Below, piece by piece: positions 35,225-45,636 of a DNA stretch of 64,000 nt (the stretch's first letter is position 1; the number at the start of each line of letters is the position of its first letter). The notes under the pieces were generated by a model. That model was not told where the DNA came from, did not search any database, and worked only from the letters and a program-made list of their open reading frames with translations. Position numbers and translations under genes: made by a program. The DNA lies in contig BGZK01000717.1 of the NCBI GenBank assembly GCA_005406025.1, forward strand, positions 241,972 through 305,971, written 5' to 3'. The stretch is from Eumeta japonica (Eukaryota; Arthropoda; Insecta; Lepidoptera; Psychidae).

Positions 35225-35725
35225 TAAATACTTTATTTTTTCCTTTTAAGATTCCGTACCTTAAAGAAAAAACGGAACCCTTCTGGGATCACTTTGTTGT
35301 CCGTCCATCCGTCTGTCTGGCCTTAAAAATCCTTTTTCTCAAGAACACGTAAAGGTATCAAGCTGAAATTCATATCAAATACTGAGATCTACTGTTCCTT
35401 GAAGCTGTAAAAAAATCAAACTCTAAAGCAACGCAATCAAAAGATACAGCCGTTTATGCCACAAATTTTCGACACTCGCAAGGGAATCAAAACCTACAGG
35501 ATAGTTCCCGTGAACTCAGAATCTTGAAATTTGTTACGAAGCAATGTCTTATAGCACAGTTAAAGAAAAAATTGCGAAAACCATAATTTTTTAATTACAT
35601 CACATAATATATATATTTTTAATAATTATAAACTTATTACCCTTTTCATCATAAACGCGTAGGGGTATCAGTGGAAATTCATATCAAATACTTAGGTCTA
35701 ATTGCCTTTAAGCTGTGAAAAAAAA
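35225..35725 (+). repeat. Lepidopteran-type dispersed repeat with CCGTACCTTAAAG start, copy 2
   Basis: It starts with ATTCCGTACCTTAAAGAAAA and AACGGAACCCTTCTGGGATC, then CCGTCCATCCGTCTGTCTGG. A sub-block 'GTATCAAGCTGAAATTCATA'/'TCAAATACTGAG' near 35,356 is repeated as GTATCAGTGGAAATTCATAT/CAAATACTTAGG near 35,667, so the segment holds an internal direct duplication about 310 bp apart. Confidence 0.55.
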
Positions 35726-35754
35726 TTTGTAAACATAATTGTAGTTACCGCATT

Positions 35755-36245
35755 GACCGAGACTTATCACTATGTATGGGGAGCGGACAACATTGTATCG
35801 CGTATGTACGTCGCTATCTTAAGGATGCCGTGACAGATGAATCATGTATAAGATATTATTTAAATAACCCAAGCGCTGCAAACGGCCATTGTGAATACTT
35901 GCATTTTGAAGTGTTTAATGTCAGAGTGATAACGGTGTATAGGTCACCACAGTGTCAAATTAATGTTGCAATATAATGCATAAATACAACAATATACGAC
36001 AGCAGTCTCAATAGGTATACGAATACTTCATGTCCTCGTCTGATTTTTGTGGGAGACTTCAATATCGATTTTAGAATGAATCCCCAAAATGGAATTCCCA
36101 ATATTTTTCATCCATAAACATGTTTCCGTTAATAAACACTAGTACTACAAGAAGTAACACAACTATAGGTAACGTTTTTTCGAACTTTAATGTTCAATGT
36201 TCAATCAAGTTCATACCTTTTCCGTCACCATTTACAGATCTGGTT
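35755..36245 (+). pseudogene. LINE apurinic/apyrimidinic endonuclease relic
   Basis: Frames joined across stops give, in order, IAYVRRYL, CEYLHFEVFNVRVITVYRSP, FVGDFNIDF and STTRSNTTIGNVFSN. This is the order of conserved blocks in the N-terminal APE-type endonuclease of non-LTR retrotransposon ORF2 (VYRPP, GDFN and the later T-IDNVF block). It includes an open part at 35,776-35,976. No reverse transcriptase follows, so it is a fragment and not a 5'-truncated copy. Several stops and frameshifts make it dead. The clade cannot be told from this part. Confidence 0.7.
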
Positions 36246-36410
36246 CAAATTTAATACTTGATTAGTATTTTTGAATCAGATTTCTAAATTGTGACTAAAA
36301 AACTGTAAACAAATAACTTTGATAAAAAAACTTTTGCAAGACTACTGCAAGGCTAGTGTAGGTATTTCAGTTATATTATAAAATAAATGGTATGTATTAA
36401 TTAGGGATGC

Positions 36411-36495
36411 ATCGATACGCCTTTTGGCCGATACGATACCGATACCGATACTTTTACTAAAATATCGCCGATACCGATACCGATATCGATACGCC
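36411..36495. repeat. Left subterminal CCGATAC repeats of the hAT element
   Basis: CGATAC/CCGATAC words recur about seven times. Together with the mirrored right cluster they are probably transposase-binding repeats, as known for hAT elements. Confidence 0.7.
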
Positions 36496-36673
36496 TAGAA
36501 AATTCAAATAAATGATAAGGTAATAAAATATAAAACTTCTAGCTACAAATAAAATACGCTTTGGGTTATTTTCTTTTATTAAATAAGTAGTAGCATTGAC
36601 ATTAAAAGATTAAACATTTTAAAAATATGGTGGTTTATTACATACTTAACATATTAATAATTAAAATTAACAT

Positions 36674-38559
36674 TTATAAGATTTTGTTTAAAAAGCAAAG
36701 TATTCTCAAATTTTGTGGAGAAAGGCGGTTTCGCAAGTCTGTTTGAATGAGACCTGCGGTGGAAAATAGCCTCTCGGATGCAACAGAGCTCATTTGGAAA
36801 CTGAAGTACTTCTGCGCCAGTTTTTCAAATGTGGGTATAAGACGTCATTGTGCCAGAAAAGTAGCGGATCTGCGTCTCTGGGTATATTGGGAGATCTTAG
36901 GTACTTCTCGACTTCTTCTTTGAGAGAGTTATTGCTGCTCAGAGTTGACAGGGGATCATCTTCTTCGGACTCTCTAATAATATTTTCACAAACGCTCCAA
37001 AGGCCACCACTAGCAGTCATCTCAGAACTTGTGCTCGGTGTAGGTGCAACCATGTCCGAAGCATTTTCGGAATATAAATCTTCGTTAAGGTTGATGATTA
37101 ACTCCACAAGACGCTTTTGCTGTAGATGTTGTAGAGTATAGTTGAAATATCCGTGTTTTATATCGAGGATCAAGCGTTGTGGCTAAGCAATATATCTCTT
37201 CATTTTCCAAGTCTTCGAAACGTTCATTAAGAGCCATTAAGAAGTCACCCGCTAATTTTGCGATATATTCTCCTCTTCTCGGCGACGAACCTCTCATATT
37301 TTCTAATAATTTTCGAAGACTGTTAATTAATGGAATGGCGTCAGACAACGTAGCAGTGGATTTGCTGATTGACTTTGTGGCTTCTTCAAAATACCGCAAA
37401 ATATTCACCACCTTCTCCATCATTATCCATTCTTCAGTTGTAAGTTCTGCTTTGCAAGTTATACGAGGTAGACAAGCTTGCACTGCAACTCGTTGTTCTA
37501 GCAAACGCCTCAATGCCTGTAGTGTCGAGTCCCAACGTGTAGATATATCCTGTATTAAGACATGGTTGGCAATATTATGTGTATCTTGCATTTCTTTTAA
37601 TACCTTATTGCTGCTCGTGGAATGACTAAAATGTCCTATAATAGACCTTGCTTTGGTTATCATTTCTTTGACTTTATCATCTTTAAAAGCCTGGCTTTGA
37701 TTACCAGTTGCAATGAGTGAGCCAAACACTTTACAGGTACAACATTATACGTTTCTTGAATCTCTTTATAGCGACACTAATGTTTGCTGCGTTGTCAGAA
37801 ACTATAGCTCGAACTCGGTCTTGTATATTCCAATCATGAAAAGCCTTGTTGAGGTTGCTTGCAATGTTTATACCTGTGTGCGATCCATCGAATGGCAAAA
37901 CTTCAAGACAGTAACTTTGTACTCAAAGTTGCAGTGATTCCATGTGCTGTCAAGCTAATAAAATCATTGGATTGCGAAGAAGAGTCACTTGTCCAGATGT
38001 CGGTGGTTATCACAATATGCGGCAGGTCCTTTAATAGTTCTAGTACTTTAGCTCTCACTCGCTGATACATTTCTGGTATGACTTTTTCTGTAATGTGGAA
38101 CCGCGAAACCATTTTATATTTTGGACACAGTTTTTATCAATCTTTGAAGCCTATTTTGTTTACTAAATCAAAAGGCTCCATATCCACGCATATTTGCTCA
38201 GCAATAGTGAGAGTTATATCTTTTGCCCGAACGTCGTCGTCGACATAAAGTGATTTCTTATCGATTATCTCTGACAAAGTTGCTTGTCTCTTTGGTTGTG
38301 GTTGTAGACCGCCCTCCTCGTCGCGCTTGGTTTTCTGAGTAGTTGTTTTTGAGGTCGAAGCGGTGTCCAATTCACTATTATGGTGCCTCTTCATGTGGAT
38401 CCATAAGTTTGACGTGTTATAACTTTTAGAGGTGGTACCTCGAGACACATTTTCTTTACAATATAGGCATGTTGCTTTGGAATTATCCAACGTCGAAATT
38501 TCAAAATGGCTCCAAATAGTGCTTTTGTGTTTTGAAGTTGACATAATTTTCGTAAGCAC
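36674..38559 (-). pseudogene. hAT transposase (BED zinc finger, RNase H-like, hATC), frameshifted
   Basis: The start is taken as ATG at 38,559. Residues 16-60 form a BED finger (W16, F19, C31-x2-C34, H55, H59/H60). The RNase H-like core follows: TTDIWTSDSSSQSNDFISLT carries the first catalytic Asp (about 37,985-38,045), and VSDNAANI (about 37,790) the second. Then come FSHSTSSNKVL, ISTRWDSTLQALRRLLEQR and ATTLDPRYK. The end has the classic hATC dimerisation block SSVASERLFSTAGLI and NRLSPQNLRILCFLN up to TAA 36,674-36,676. Frames change near 38,137, between 37,903 and 37,729, near 37,170 and near 36,800, so no single protein is made. All domains remain, so the loss is recent on the scale of this window. 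The family is that annotated as zinc-finger BED domain proteins in animals. Confidence 0.9.
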
Positions 38560-38857
38560 TGTAGACAGGTCTTTGAAATGTTTAAATATTCACCACACAA
38601 CTATTTAATCAATTAATTATGATGTGTCAACTGTAATTATGTATTTTATAATTTCTAACATAACCAACAAAAATCGCTATAGCGCAATGGTATGCACAAA
38701 GCAGCACGAGTGAGCGAAAGTGCAAAGAGTGTGTGAGACAAAACTCGCGGGGGAATTCCCCGAGCATTGACCGTTCGTTTCGTGCCTCGTTTGCAGTGAA
38801 GCAAGCGCGCGCGTTTACATTTAGTAATTTAAAGCGCGCGGAATTTGAAATGTTGGA

Positions 38858-38946
38858 TCGGTATCGGCTATCAAAATATCCCCGATACCGATATATCGGT
38901 AAATCGGATATATCGCCGATATATCGGTATCGGTATCGGTATCGGA
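38858..38946. repeat. Right subterminal GGTATCG repeats of the hAT element
   Basis: It contains at least ten GATA-C/G-TATC hexamer units in both orientations (CGATATATCGG dyads plus a GGTATC run next to the end). It is denser than the left cluster. Confidence 0.7.
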
Positions 38947-38964
38947 TGCATCCCTGGTATTAAT

Positions 38965-40160
38965 ATAAGATAAAGGATTACTGAAACGATAAAGAGACCT
39001 TTGTCTTTAATTTACACTCGTCCAGCTTTCCACATAGTAATGCTATGGATTTCATTTTGCAATAAAAATACCATAATTATAACTCGAGTCGTGATGGGTG
39101 AACTTTTACTATTACCAGGTTTGTACGGAACTCTCGGTGCCCGAGTTCGACTCGCACTTGACCGGTTCTTTTTTAATAATTTCAATTGCAATTGAAACTA
39201 ATTACTAAATTATTTTTTCGTTCGAATACCTTTACTAAATTATTTATTTGTCTATTATGTGTCATTTTAGATGAAATTATTACCTAATTAATTTATTAGG
39301 TACGTTTAAATAACTGACGAAATAGGTAACTTTGTCAGTTATTTAACCGTATTTTCAAATTTTTCGTTTACTCAATTATTTATTTTTCTTTTGCGAGTAC
39401 TTTTCAGTGAAATTACAGATTACTCTCAATATCTATATTTTTTCGGTAATTCATTAGTCTTTTTTATCGATTTTGTAAATAACAGATAAAGCTGAGTTAA
39501 TTTTATTCAAATAGTCACAATGGCAATATCTTGATCAAAAGACGCGGCTCAAAAACATACTAACGCAATTTTAATGAAATTTACATAGTTCTTTAAATTG
39601 GACTATACCCAGTTTAAATACAAAAGAATTTTTGCAATCCTATTCATAGTGTTTGAGATATGCGCGGTTAAACACACATACACTTATAAAATTTGGCAGA
39701 CGTATTTATAAGCTGGTACAAACCAACAGATATAAAAACTGTGCAATTTTGACAATATTACATACATACGGGTCCAATTTTTTTGAAATCGGTTACAAAG
39801 TATTAATGATAAAATAATTACTATAAAAATTAAAAAATCCGATTGTATAATATGTACTGAACAGACTAAAACACGATTTTAAAAATCATCTAATCAAGTA
39901 TATTATGACAAATATTTACAGTCTGAACTTTTCAAATCTCTAATTAAAGATATGTATCTTGTTAATTTTAGGTTTACGCATTCAACATTAGCATTAGCAG
40001 TAAATTTGTCTTCAAGTGAAGGTGTCTTAAGTTTATCGTCAGACATTAACTACTTCACTTAAAACGTATTTGGAAGGACATTCCAAAGTCTCAGTTTTTT
40101 TCGTTATTACGTAAAAAAATTCAGTTATTCTCATTCTTGTTAAACGTAAATTATGTTCAC
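38965..40160. other. No gene seen, except a GTACGGAACTC repeat end
   Basis: 39,121-39,171 reads TTGTACGGAACTCTCGGTGC, then CGAGTTCGACTCGCACTTG and ACCGGTTC. This is the terminal part of the GTACGGAACCCT lepidopteran repeat (third fragment in this window). The rest is AT-rich. Confidence 0.45.
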
Positions 40161-40164
40161 GCGC

Positions 40165-40465
40165 GCGGCACCTCGACCGAATATTCGGTTCCCTAATACT
40201 ATAATGTTCGGTAAATTATTGCTTCTGCACAGAATCTCCCAAGTGAATATAAAGAAATCCGCACCTGTTCGAGAGGACTAAATGTCGAGCGTGAAACAAC
40301 AACGCACGAGGTGTCGGCGCCCGCGCTCCCCGCGCCGCCCCGCCGCCCGCCGCCCGCCGCCCGGTAATTTGATCGGCGATTATCGGCAGCCTCATCTCGC
40401 CATCGACGAAATGCACCGCCGTCTACGGTCGGCGCCGCCGGGCGCCGCGCGCGGCTGACGGATTG
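40165..40465. promoter_or_regulatory. GC-rich island
   Basis: CpG-rich with a CCG/CCCG-rich run at 40,330-40,362 and one GATTATCGGC at 40,378. Frames on the minus strand (66 and 89 codons) are composition-driven. Possible enhancer or promoter. Confidence 0.3.
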
Positions 40466-41565
40466 CACTTTCCTGACTTTATTGACGTTCTTAAAATTTT
40501 AATAATCGAATGCACCATGTATTCGTTGACCCGTCGATCCTTTTGTAGGGAACTAGTTTTTGACCGCCGCTCCGTCTGCGTTAATAGAGATTTTAGACCC
40601 ACTTTATGACCTTCATTGAAACCTCAATATAACAACCTGAATCCATCTAATTATTGAGATCTTGTTTCTAATCCTTGCCCATCCGCTCTCATTCTCTTCT
40701 ACTCCCACTTTTACTTTTCTTCCCGCTCATACTTTTACTCCAAATCTCTGTCTTTACCCTTCCTTCCTGTAAATAATTTTTTCTCTCTCTTTCTCTATAA
40801 CCTCTCTCCACCGCCAAGCAAAACAAACAAATAAACATAATATACATAAAATAAAAATAATGTATTTCAAATTGGGCAGTTATAAAAAAATTTGACAGAT
40901 CAACAAACGGAAACACATACTTTATGTGACGATAAGTTCTAATACTAAGTTTCATCAAAATTGGTTAAAGCAATATCGAGCAAGAAGACAGACATATATA
41001 AACAGAAATATGTAGACCAAGCTTTAATATAGACAGACGGTAATTTATACATAGAGCTCCATCAGTACACCAAATTTCATCAAAATCGATTTAATCGTTG
41101 TTTAAACTGTTTATTTTCTTATTTATAGTGCCATTAATATCTGTTATGACAAGAATACGGTAGGCAGGTATATTGCTTTTTTTTCCTACCATTTGTGTCG
41201 TGTCAAATGCTTAAAAATACGAATTAAGCAAAAAAATCTCTTTATGTAATAAAGGATCTTAAACTTTAAAAGGCTTTTTTGAGCTATTTATTGAATTTTC
41301 AATTTTGGGAACAGACAAGCGATGGTGCGAACGTGCCTGAATTTTTTTTATATTTAATATCACTACTTCATTTAAATATATAGCACAAAGACTGACTTTA
41401 ATGACATGTATATCGGATTCATTCAAGAATATACGACGGTGATGATGCATCGTCCTTACTTTGATTAGGAAGCCATCTCTTCTTATGTAGCATTTCAAGG
41501 AGCGAACAATGGTAAATTTAACTGTTTAATTTTCCGACCCTACCTTTACACCTCGATAGTTGGTC
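40466..41565. other. No gene seen; retroelement-like patches
   Basis: A pyrimidine-rich run of CTCTC/TTTCTC lies at 40,680-40,810. 40,900-41,110 has phrases such as ACTAAGTTTCATCAAAATTG and GCAAGAAGACAGACATATAT, typical of decayed LINE 3' regions. No gene. Confidence 0.35.
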
Positions 41566-41569
41566 GACA

Positions 41570-41760
41570 GAAGAGGGGGGGTGGAAGCCCCGGTGTCAGC
41601 GGGGCCGGGGCGCGGGGCGGGGGGAAGCGCTAGTGCTGATAAGGTATCGATTGGCGCGCTATCGCTCCATCGGCAATAAACCGAAATGTATCAAATCACC
41701 ATCGCACCAACACAGCCGCGAGTCGATCGCGCGTTTGTGTGAGTCAGTTTTTTCCGGGCC
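41570..41760. promoter_or_regulatory. GC-rich island with GATA core
   Basis: A G-rich block (GGGGCGCGGGGCGGGGGG-like, 41,600-41,625) is followed by GCTGATAAGGTATCGATTGG (GATAAG at 41,638) and GCTATCGCTCCATCGG. It ends with GAGTCAGTTTTT, an initiator-like TCAGT near 41,742. The promoter reading is speculative. Confidence 0.35.
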
Positions 41761-41764
41761 ACTG

Positions 41765-42180
41765 ACTTTTTAATTTTAGCACTTGCTTTAATAACCGACA
41801 TGGAATAAGAAAAAATTTAGTATTTTGATAATCACTACTATTTTATTAACAGAGAAATTAAAAATCAGCCATTTCTTCAAGTGTTTAAATAGGAAATATA
41901 GATCATATATGTAGTCACGAATTTATCTATTTTTTAAACCTTAAAATTACGGTTTAACATATTCTAACAGCGCATGTTACGAGCACTAGCCGGTGTTTAG
42001 TGTTACAACGTCAAATACCGACACTAAACAACAGCCTGATGTCAAAAAGCTGAACACTAGCTGCAGCTGCAACAACTCTCAGCCCAACTTAGTAATTTGT
42101 CTTACATACCAACTTATTAACGTCGTCATCGAGTTTTATTTTGTCTGTTATTTAAACTTTTTGTCATTCTGAAATTTGTC
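41765..42180. other. No gene seen
   Basis: AT-rich spacer between two GC islands. A short dyad AGTGTT...AACACT region and CTAGCTGCAGCTGCAAC occur near 42,057. Confidence 0.35.
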
Positions 42181-42184
42181 AACG

Positions 42185-42907
42185 ATGCACTATCTGAAGG
42201 CGTTGGCGAAGGTGCGGCGGGGCGGGGCGGGGGGCCGGCGTGACGCCTGTTTCGTCGCATTAAGGGTCCATTAAGCGCAGTGCGAGCGCCGATACGCGAG
42301 ATGGAGCCAGACCTGATTAATTCTCTTTATCGGCGGCCGGCGCGCCCTTATCGCCGCGCTGTACTTTTCGGTTGATTTATACGGAGCTTTATCGGCGAGC
42401 GGCGCCGCGCCCGCCCCGCCTCCTTCGTCGCGCTTACGATATCTGACAGAGCTTTCGTCTCGGGCCGCTCGGCGCCGCTGGCCACCTGTCTGCTCCTCTT
42501 CCACCCCCGTCCGGCGGTCAGCTCGCGTGTTCAATCGGAAAGAAGAGCCGCCCGTCGCACGCACTAACGCACCGATAGACAACCGAAGACGGCGGAGCCC
42601 ATCGCACGGCGTGGGAGCAGCGGACGACGCCGGCGGCGGTAGGCGCGGCCGTTCCGGCCGGCGGCACCGCGCGCGGCACCGCTGCGTTCACGCCGAGACG
42701 CTTTTATTTGATATTTTATACGAGTTTATTCAAACGGCGCGATAGGATCGGCGACGTTATCTTTCAATGCAACGTTACCGCGGGCCTCGCGCGATAGCAT
42801 CTCGGCGGGGCCGGCGGCCGTCGCTAGTTAAACCGCGCGATAAGGGATCGCGCGCGCGCGTGTGCGTGAGCCAGGGAAGGGCGCGCCGCGCCGCACCCGC
42901 CGCCGGC
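42185..42907. promoter_or_regulatory. Large CpG-rich island upstream of candidate exon, with GATA sites
   Basis: About 700 bp of very CpG-rich DNA. GATA cores are at 42,327, 42,348 and 42,389 (TTATC; spacings 21 and 41 bp, close to whole helical turns), 42,741 (GATAG), 42,757 (TTATC) and 42,839 (GATAAG). Frames of about 100 codons in both directions are Arg/Ala/Gly-rich by composition. Its position immediately upstream of an initiator-like site makes it the best host promoter candidate in the window. Confidence 0.45.
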
Positions 42908-42908
42908 C

Positions 42909-42943
42909 TCAGTCACTCACGCTGAGCGGGAAAAGAATGACGG
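42909..42943 (+). promoter_or_regulatory. Candidate core promoter: initiator plus DPE-like element
   Basis: TCAGTC at 42909-42914 fits the arthropod initiator with A(+1) at 42,911. TGACGG at +28 to +33 fits the DPE pattern at five of six positions. No TATA box is present. It sits 87 bp upstream of the ATG below. Confidence 0.3.
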
Positions 42944-42997
42944 TTGGCGGCGCGGGCCGCGCTGACGCCGGTGCGGGCCCGTCCGGCGGGCGCTGAC

Positions 42998-43112
42998 ATG
43001 TTGCTGTGGCTGCACTACCTGCGCCGGCTCGAGGCGGCGGCGCCTCTGCCCCCGGCGTCGCCCTCGCCCTCGCCCCCGCCCCCGACGCCGATACGCGCCC
43101 GCAGCCTCACAC
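42998..43112 (+). CDS. Candidate first coding exon, unidentified gene
   Basis: ATG at 42,998 opens 38 codons plus one base, ending at a consensus 5' splice site GTGAGT (43,113-43,118; phase 1). The peptide starts MLLWLHYLRRLEAAAPLPPA and continues as a Pro/Ser-rich tail. The context GCTGAC before ATG is acceptable. It lies just inside a large CpG island and 87 bp after an initiator/DPE-like pair. The frame stays open past the donor, so it may simply be composition-driven. I find no matching next exon in the remaining 21 kb; joining to the nearest acceptor-like site (44,039) would give an immediate stop. If real, the gene continues beyond the window with a first intron over 20 kb long. I do not recognise the protein. 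Confidence 0.25.
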
Positions 43113-43284
43113 GTGAGTCCTCGATCTCTTTCCGTTTGTTTGTTTATATTGTAATCGAGTTCAACTCGAACGAAGAAACTTGAATTTATTGACATTTATT
43201 TTATAAGCTTAACCGATTCAAAAAAATCTCAAATAGTTGCCGGATTCCATATTTTTCCTAGAGTACTAAGCCTATTCCGTCGTC

Positions 43285-43995
43285 ACATCGACCACTGTGG
43301 TAATGACCACCGGCGGGCGGCTGGAGCGGAGCACGTGCACCGGCGGCCGCGCTCCGGGATATTTTGACAGCAGCTGTCAAACTGGTCGGCGCGGCCGTGC
43401 GCGCCGTGTGTGCGCGCGCGATCGTTTGACCGATAAAACGAGAAAAAACTCGTTATCTGCCACGAGATTCACGTTCATTATCAGCAGTCGGCATTATTAT
43501 TTTTATAACATTAGCGGTTCCGGCACCCTCGTGCCGCTCACGGCGGCCGCGTCTGCGCACCCGTTTATCGCGTCCCGGTGCTGTCGGCCCGTCGTCGTTT
43601 CCTCCCCGATAAGTGGTCGGTGTACGATAGCGGCCTGTGGGCCGGAGGCGGTGGCGGCGCGCTTTAATTGGCGCTAACGCTGATAATGCGCTCCCGTGTC
43701 GTTCGAACGACCCCTTAATTAAATGTCGACAAACGAGCGTTCGGCAACGATTGTTAGTGCGTTAAAAATATACGGTACGTCCCTGTTATTACCGCACTAT
43801 CGATCCGATAAGCTCCGGAGATAAATTGCTTAACAATTAATGCGATCTCAAAACGTGCGTTGAGCGCGGCCGAGGGGCGGCGGGCGGCGGGAGTGCCCGG
43901 TGTCGGCCCAGAACTTCCCAAGTCGCAGCACAAGGCCCGCCCGCCTGACGTCTCGTCTCGCGGCCGCTCCCGGCCTGGTCAGGGGCGACTGACGC
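43285..43995. promoter_or_regulatory. Second CpG-rich block downstream of candidate exon, with GATA sites
   Basis: GC-rich with GATA cores at 43,432, 43,453, 43,478, 43,565, 43,608, 43,682, 43,807 and 43,820. Homopolymer-like frames (126 codons at 43,297-43,677) are Arg/Ser/Ala-rich and not convincing. It is best read as a first-intron enhancer or continuation of the promoter island. Confidence 0.4.
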
Positions 43996-44620
43996 CGCAT
44001 CAAAATGTGACTAAAATATACGGATTCTGTTTGTTTTTAGGTCTTTAATTTCGATGTTTACGATGTCCCATAGAAAGGACAACTTCACGAACGTTACTAA
44101 TTTTGTGCTCATACATGTAAGGACAATAAAATACACGGATTTTAGAAATTATTTCCATCAAAATAAAAGAAAGTTTTACTTTATACCTTAAATCAAATTA
44201 AATAATAATAATAACAACAGGAGTTATAATTAATATGTAGTTTAATGTATCATGAATTAAATAGAAACATTTAAACGCGTTGAACTCTTTTGAAAAGAAA
44301 TATCTAAAAGTCAAATATCAAAATAGTGTGTAGTAAATGTACATTTCATTTCACTTTCTTAAGGTAGATTAAATTAAATAATTTTTTCACTAACAAAAAA
44401 ACTCTTTTTATATGTATAACAATATAAGTTAATGTTATATTATATAATGCAACAGTATAATAAATGTTAATTATAATAAGATACACCGTATTGTTTTAAT
44501 TAATTTAATATCATTACGTCCGTAGACTCTGCCATAGATTTTCCAACTGTACTTTGTTTTATAGATTATGTTTTGTTAGATTATAATTTTTATAAGTCAA
44601 TAGTGATTTCCGATTAAACA
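43996..44620. other. No gene seen
   Basis: Very sharp change to AT-rich DNA. An acceptor-like TTTGTTTTTAG ends at 44,039 and a donor-like CAT|GTAAGG lies near 44,117. A 75-bp exon there would be non-coding. Not called. Confidence 0.35.
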
Positions 44621-44624
44621 CTAC

Positions 44625-44915
44625 GCTCGGCGGCGACGGGTGCGTTGGCGCAGGAACGACGTCGATGATCGCGGCGCGGTCGTCGTGCGCGCCCTTGGAG
44701 CCCGGCGCAGTCGGCCGTCTATGGTTCGGGGCCGATTTATGCGCCGGTGGGCAGTGCAACTCACGCGCACGCCTAATTGATTCGGGCGGGGGGCGGGCGC
44801 GGGGGCGGGGCCGGCTGACTGATCGGAAAGGTCGCGGTTCGATCACCGTTGACTTTATCACCCACTTATCTACAGCTCGAAATCTCGGCGCTCGCCTGCG
44901 TCTCAGACGTATCTG
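44625..44915. promoter_or_regulatory. GC-rich island with 11-bp-spaced GATA pair
   Basis: CpG-rich. At its 3' edge TTATC occurs at 44,855 and 44,866, same strand, 11 bp apart (TTTATCACCCACTTATC). Crossing frames are composition-driven. Confidence 0.4.
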
Positions 44916-45630
44916 AGTTTAATAACAAAGCGATTAACTTGTTATTTATGTATCAATTTTTTTTTAATACGTGTCGATGTTTTCACCTGCATAATTAGCG
45001 ATATGTAGGCATTATACGTAAACATCGCTCGTAAATACGGATAACTATTTATTATGCCGTCTTCTTGTTTTAAACAGACGTCTTGAATTCTAATCTCACT
45101 TCAGTATGTACCATAAAAATTGTAATGCACGTAGAAAGTATTCTCATGACGCTACAAGTGTATTTTCACTTTTTGTTTTGTTAATTATGATACTGTGCAC
45201 ATGTACTGTGCTGAAATCCGTCAAACGGTTAAGTCTATGTAGATTTGCAAAGAGATATACATACATAACCCACATATGCTCAAAAAACATTACCGTCACT
45301 TTTTTCGGCAAGTGGGTACTAATGTTTCTTTTCTATAATATGTTGAATGACACCATGTTTTTATATATTTTCATTACATACGTATATCATTTTTGACAAA
45401 ATTTATTAAGTACATTAGTTTTTTGAATACGCTAATTGTACTTTCTCCTTTTTTTAGTGTACCTATTTCCATAAATATATTCTCACGCTTGACTCAAAAT
45501 TTACAACTGACAGTCAAACAATAAACTTCTATCTCCGAGAGGACAATCTTTCCTACTAGCTTCTACAAATAAAAAAGTAAATTGAACAATTGTGATTTCG
45601 ATATCACTAAATTTCAATCCATTCCTTCCT
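44916..45630. other. No gene seen
   Basis: AT-rich. The 96-codon hydrophobic frame at 45,106-45,396 has biased, low-information composition and no family. Confidence 0.4.
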
Positions 45631-45636
45631 TTTAAT

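Larger units (their letters stand above)
36402..38956 (-). mobile_element. Complete hAT transposon with perfect 8-bp target duplication
   Basis: The element is 2,555 bp. The left end is TAGGGATGCATC and the right end, inverted, is CAGGGATGCATC: 11 of 12 match. The flanking 8-mers GTATTAAT at 36394-36401 and 38957-38964 are identical, the 8-bp duplication diagnostic of hAT. Inside each end lie multiple CCGATAC/GGTATCG hexamer repeats. The single gene is a BED-type hAT transposase on the minus strand, broken by indels. Confidence 0.95.

Noticed and set aside
37179..37625. 148-codon + strand frame inside the hAT element
   Set aside because: Antisense to the transposase, which has clear family motifs.
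43297..43677. 126-codon frame downstream of the candidate exon
   Set aside because: GC-driven Arg/Ser/Ala composition and no start context or domain; better read as part of the regulatory island.
45106..45396. 96-codon hydrophobic frame resembling a membrane protein
   Set aside because: AT-rich sequence gives Phe/Ile/Tyr/Leu-rich frames by chance; no family or promoter.
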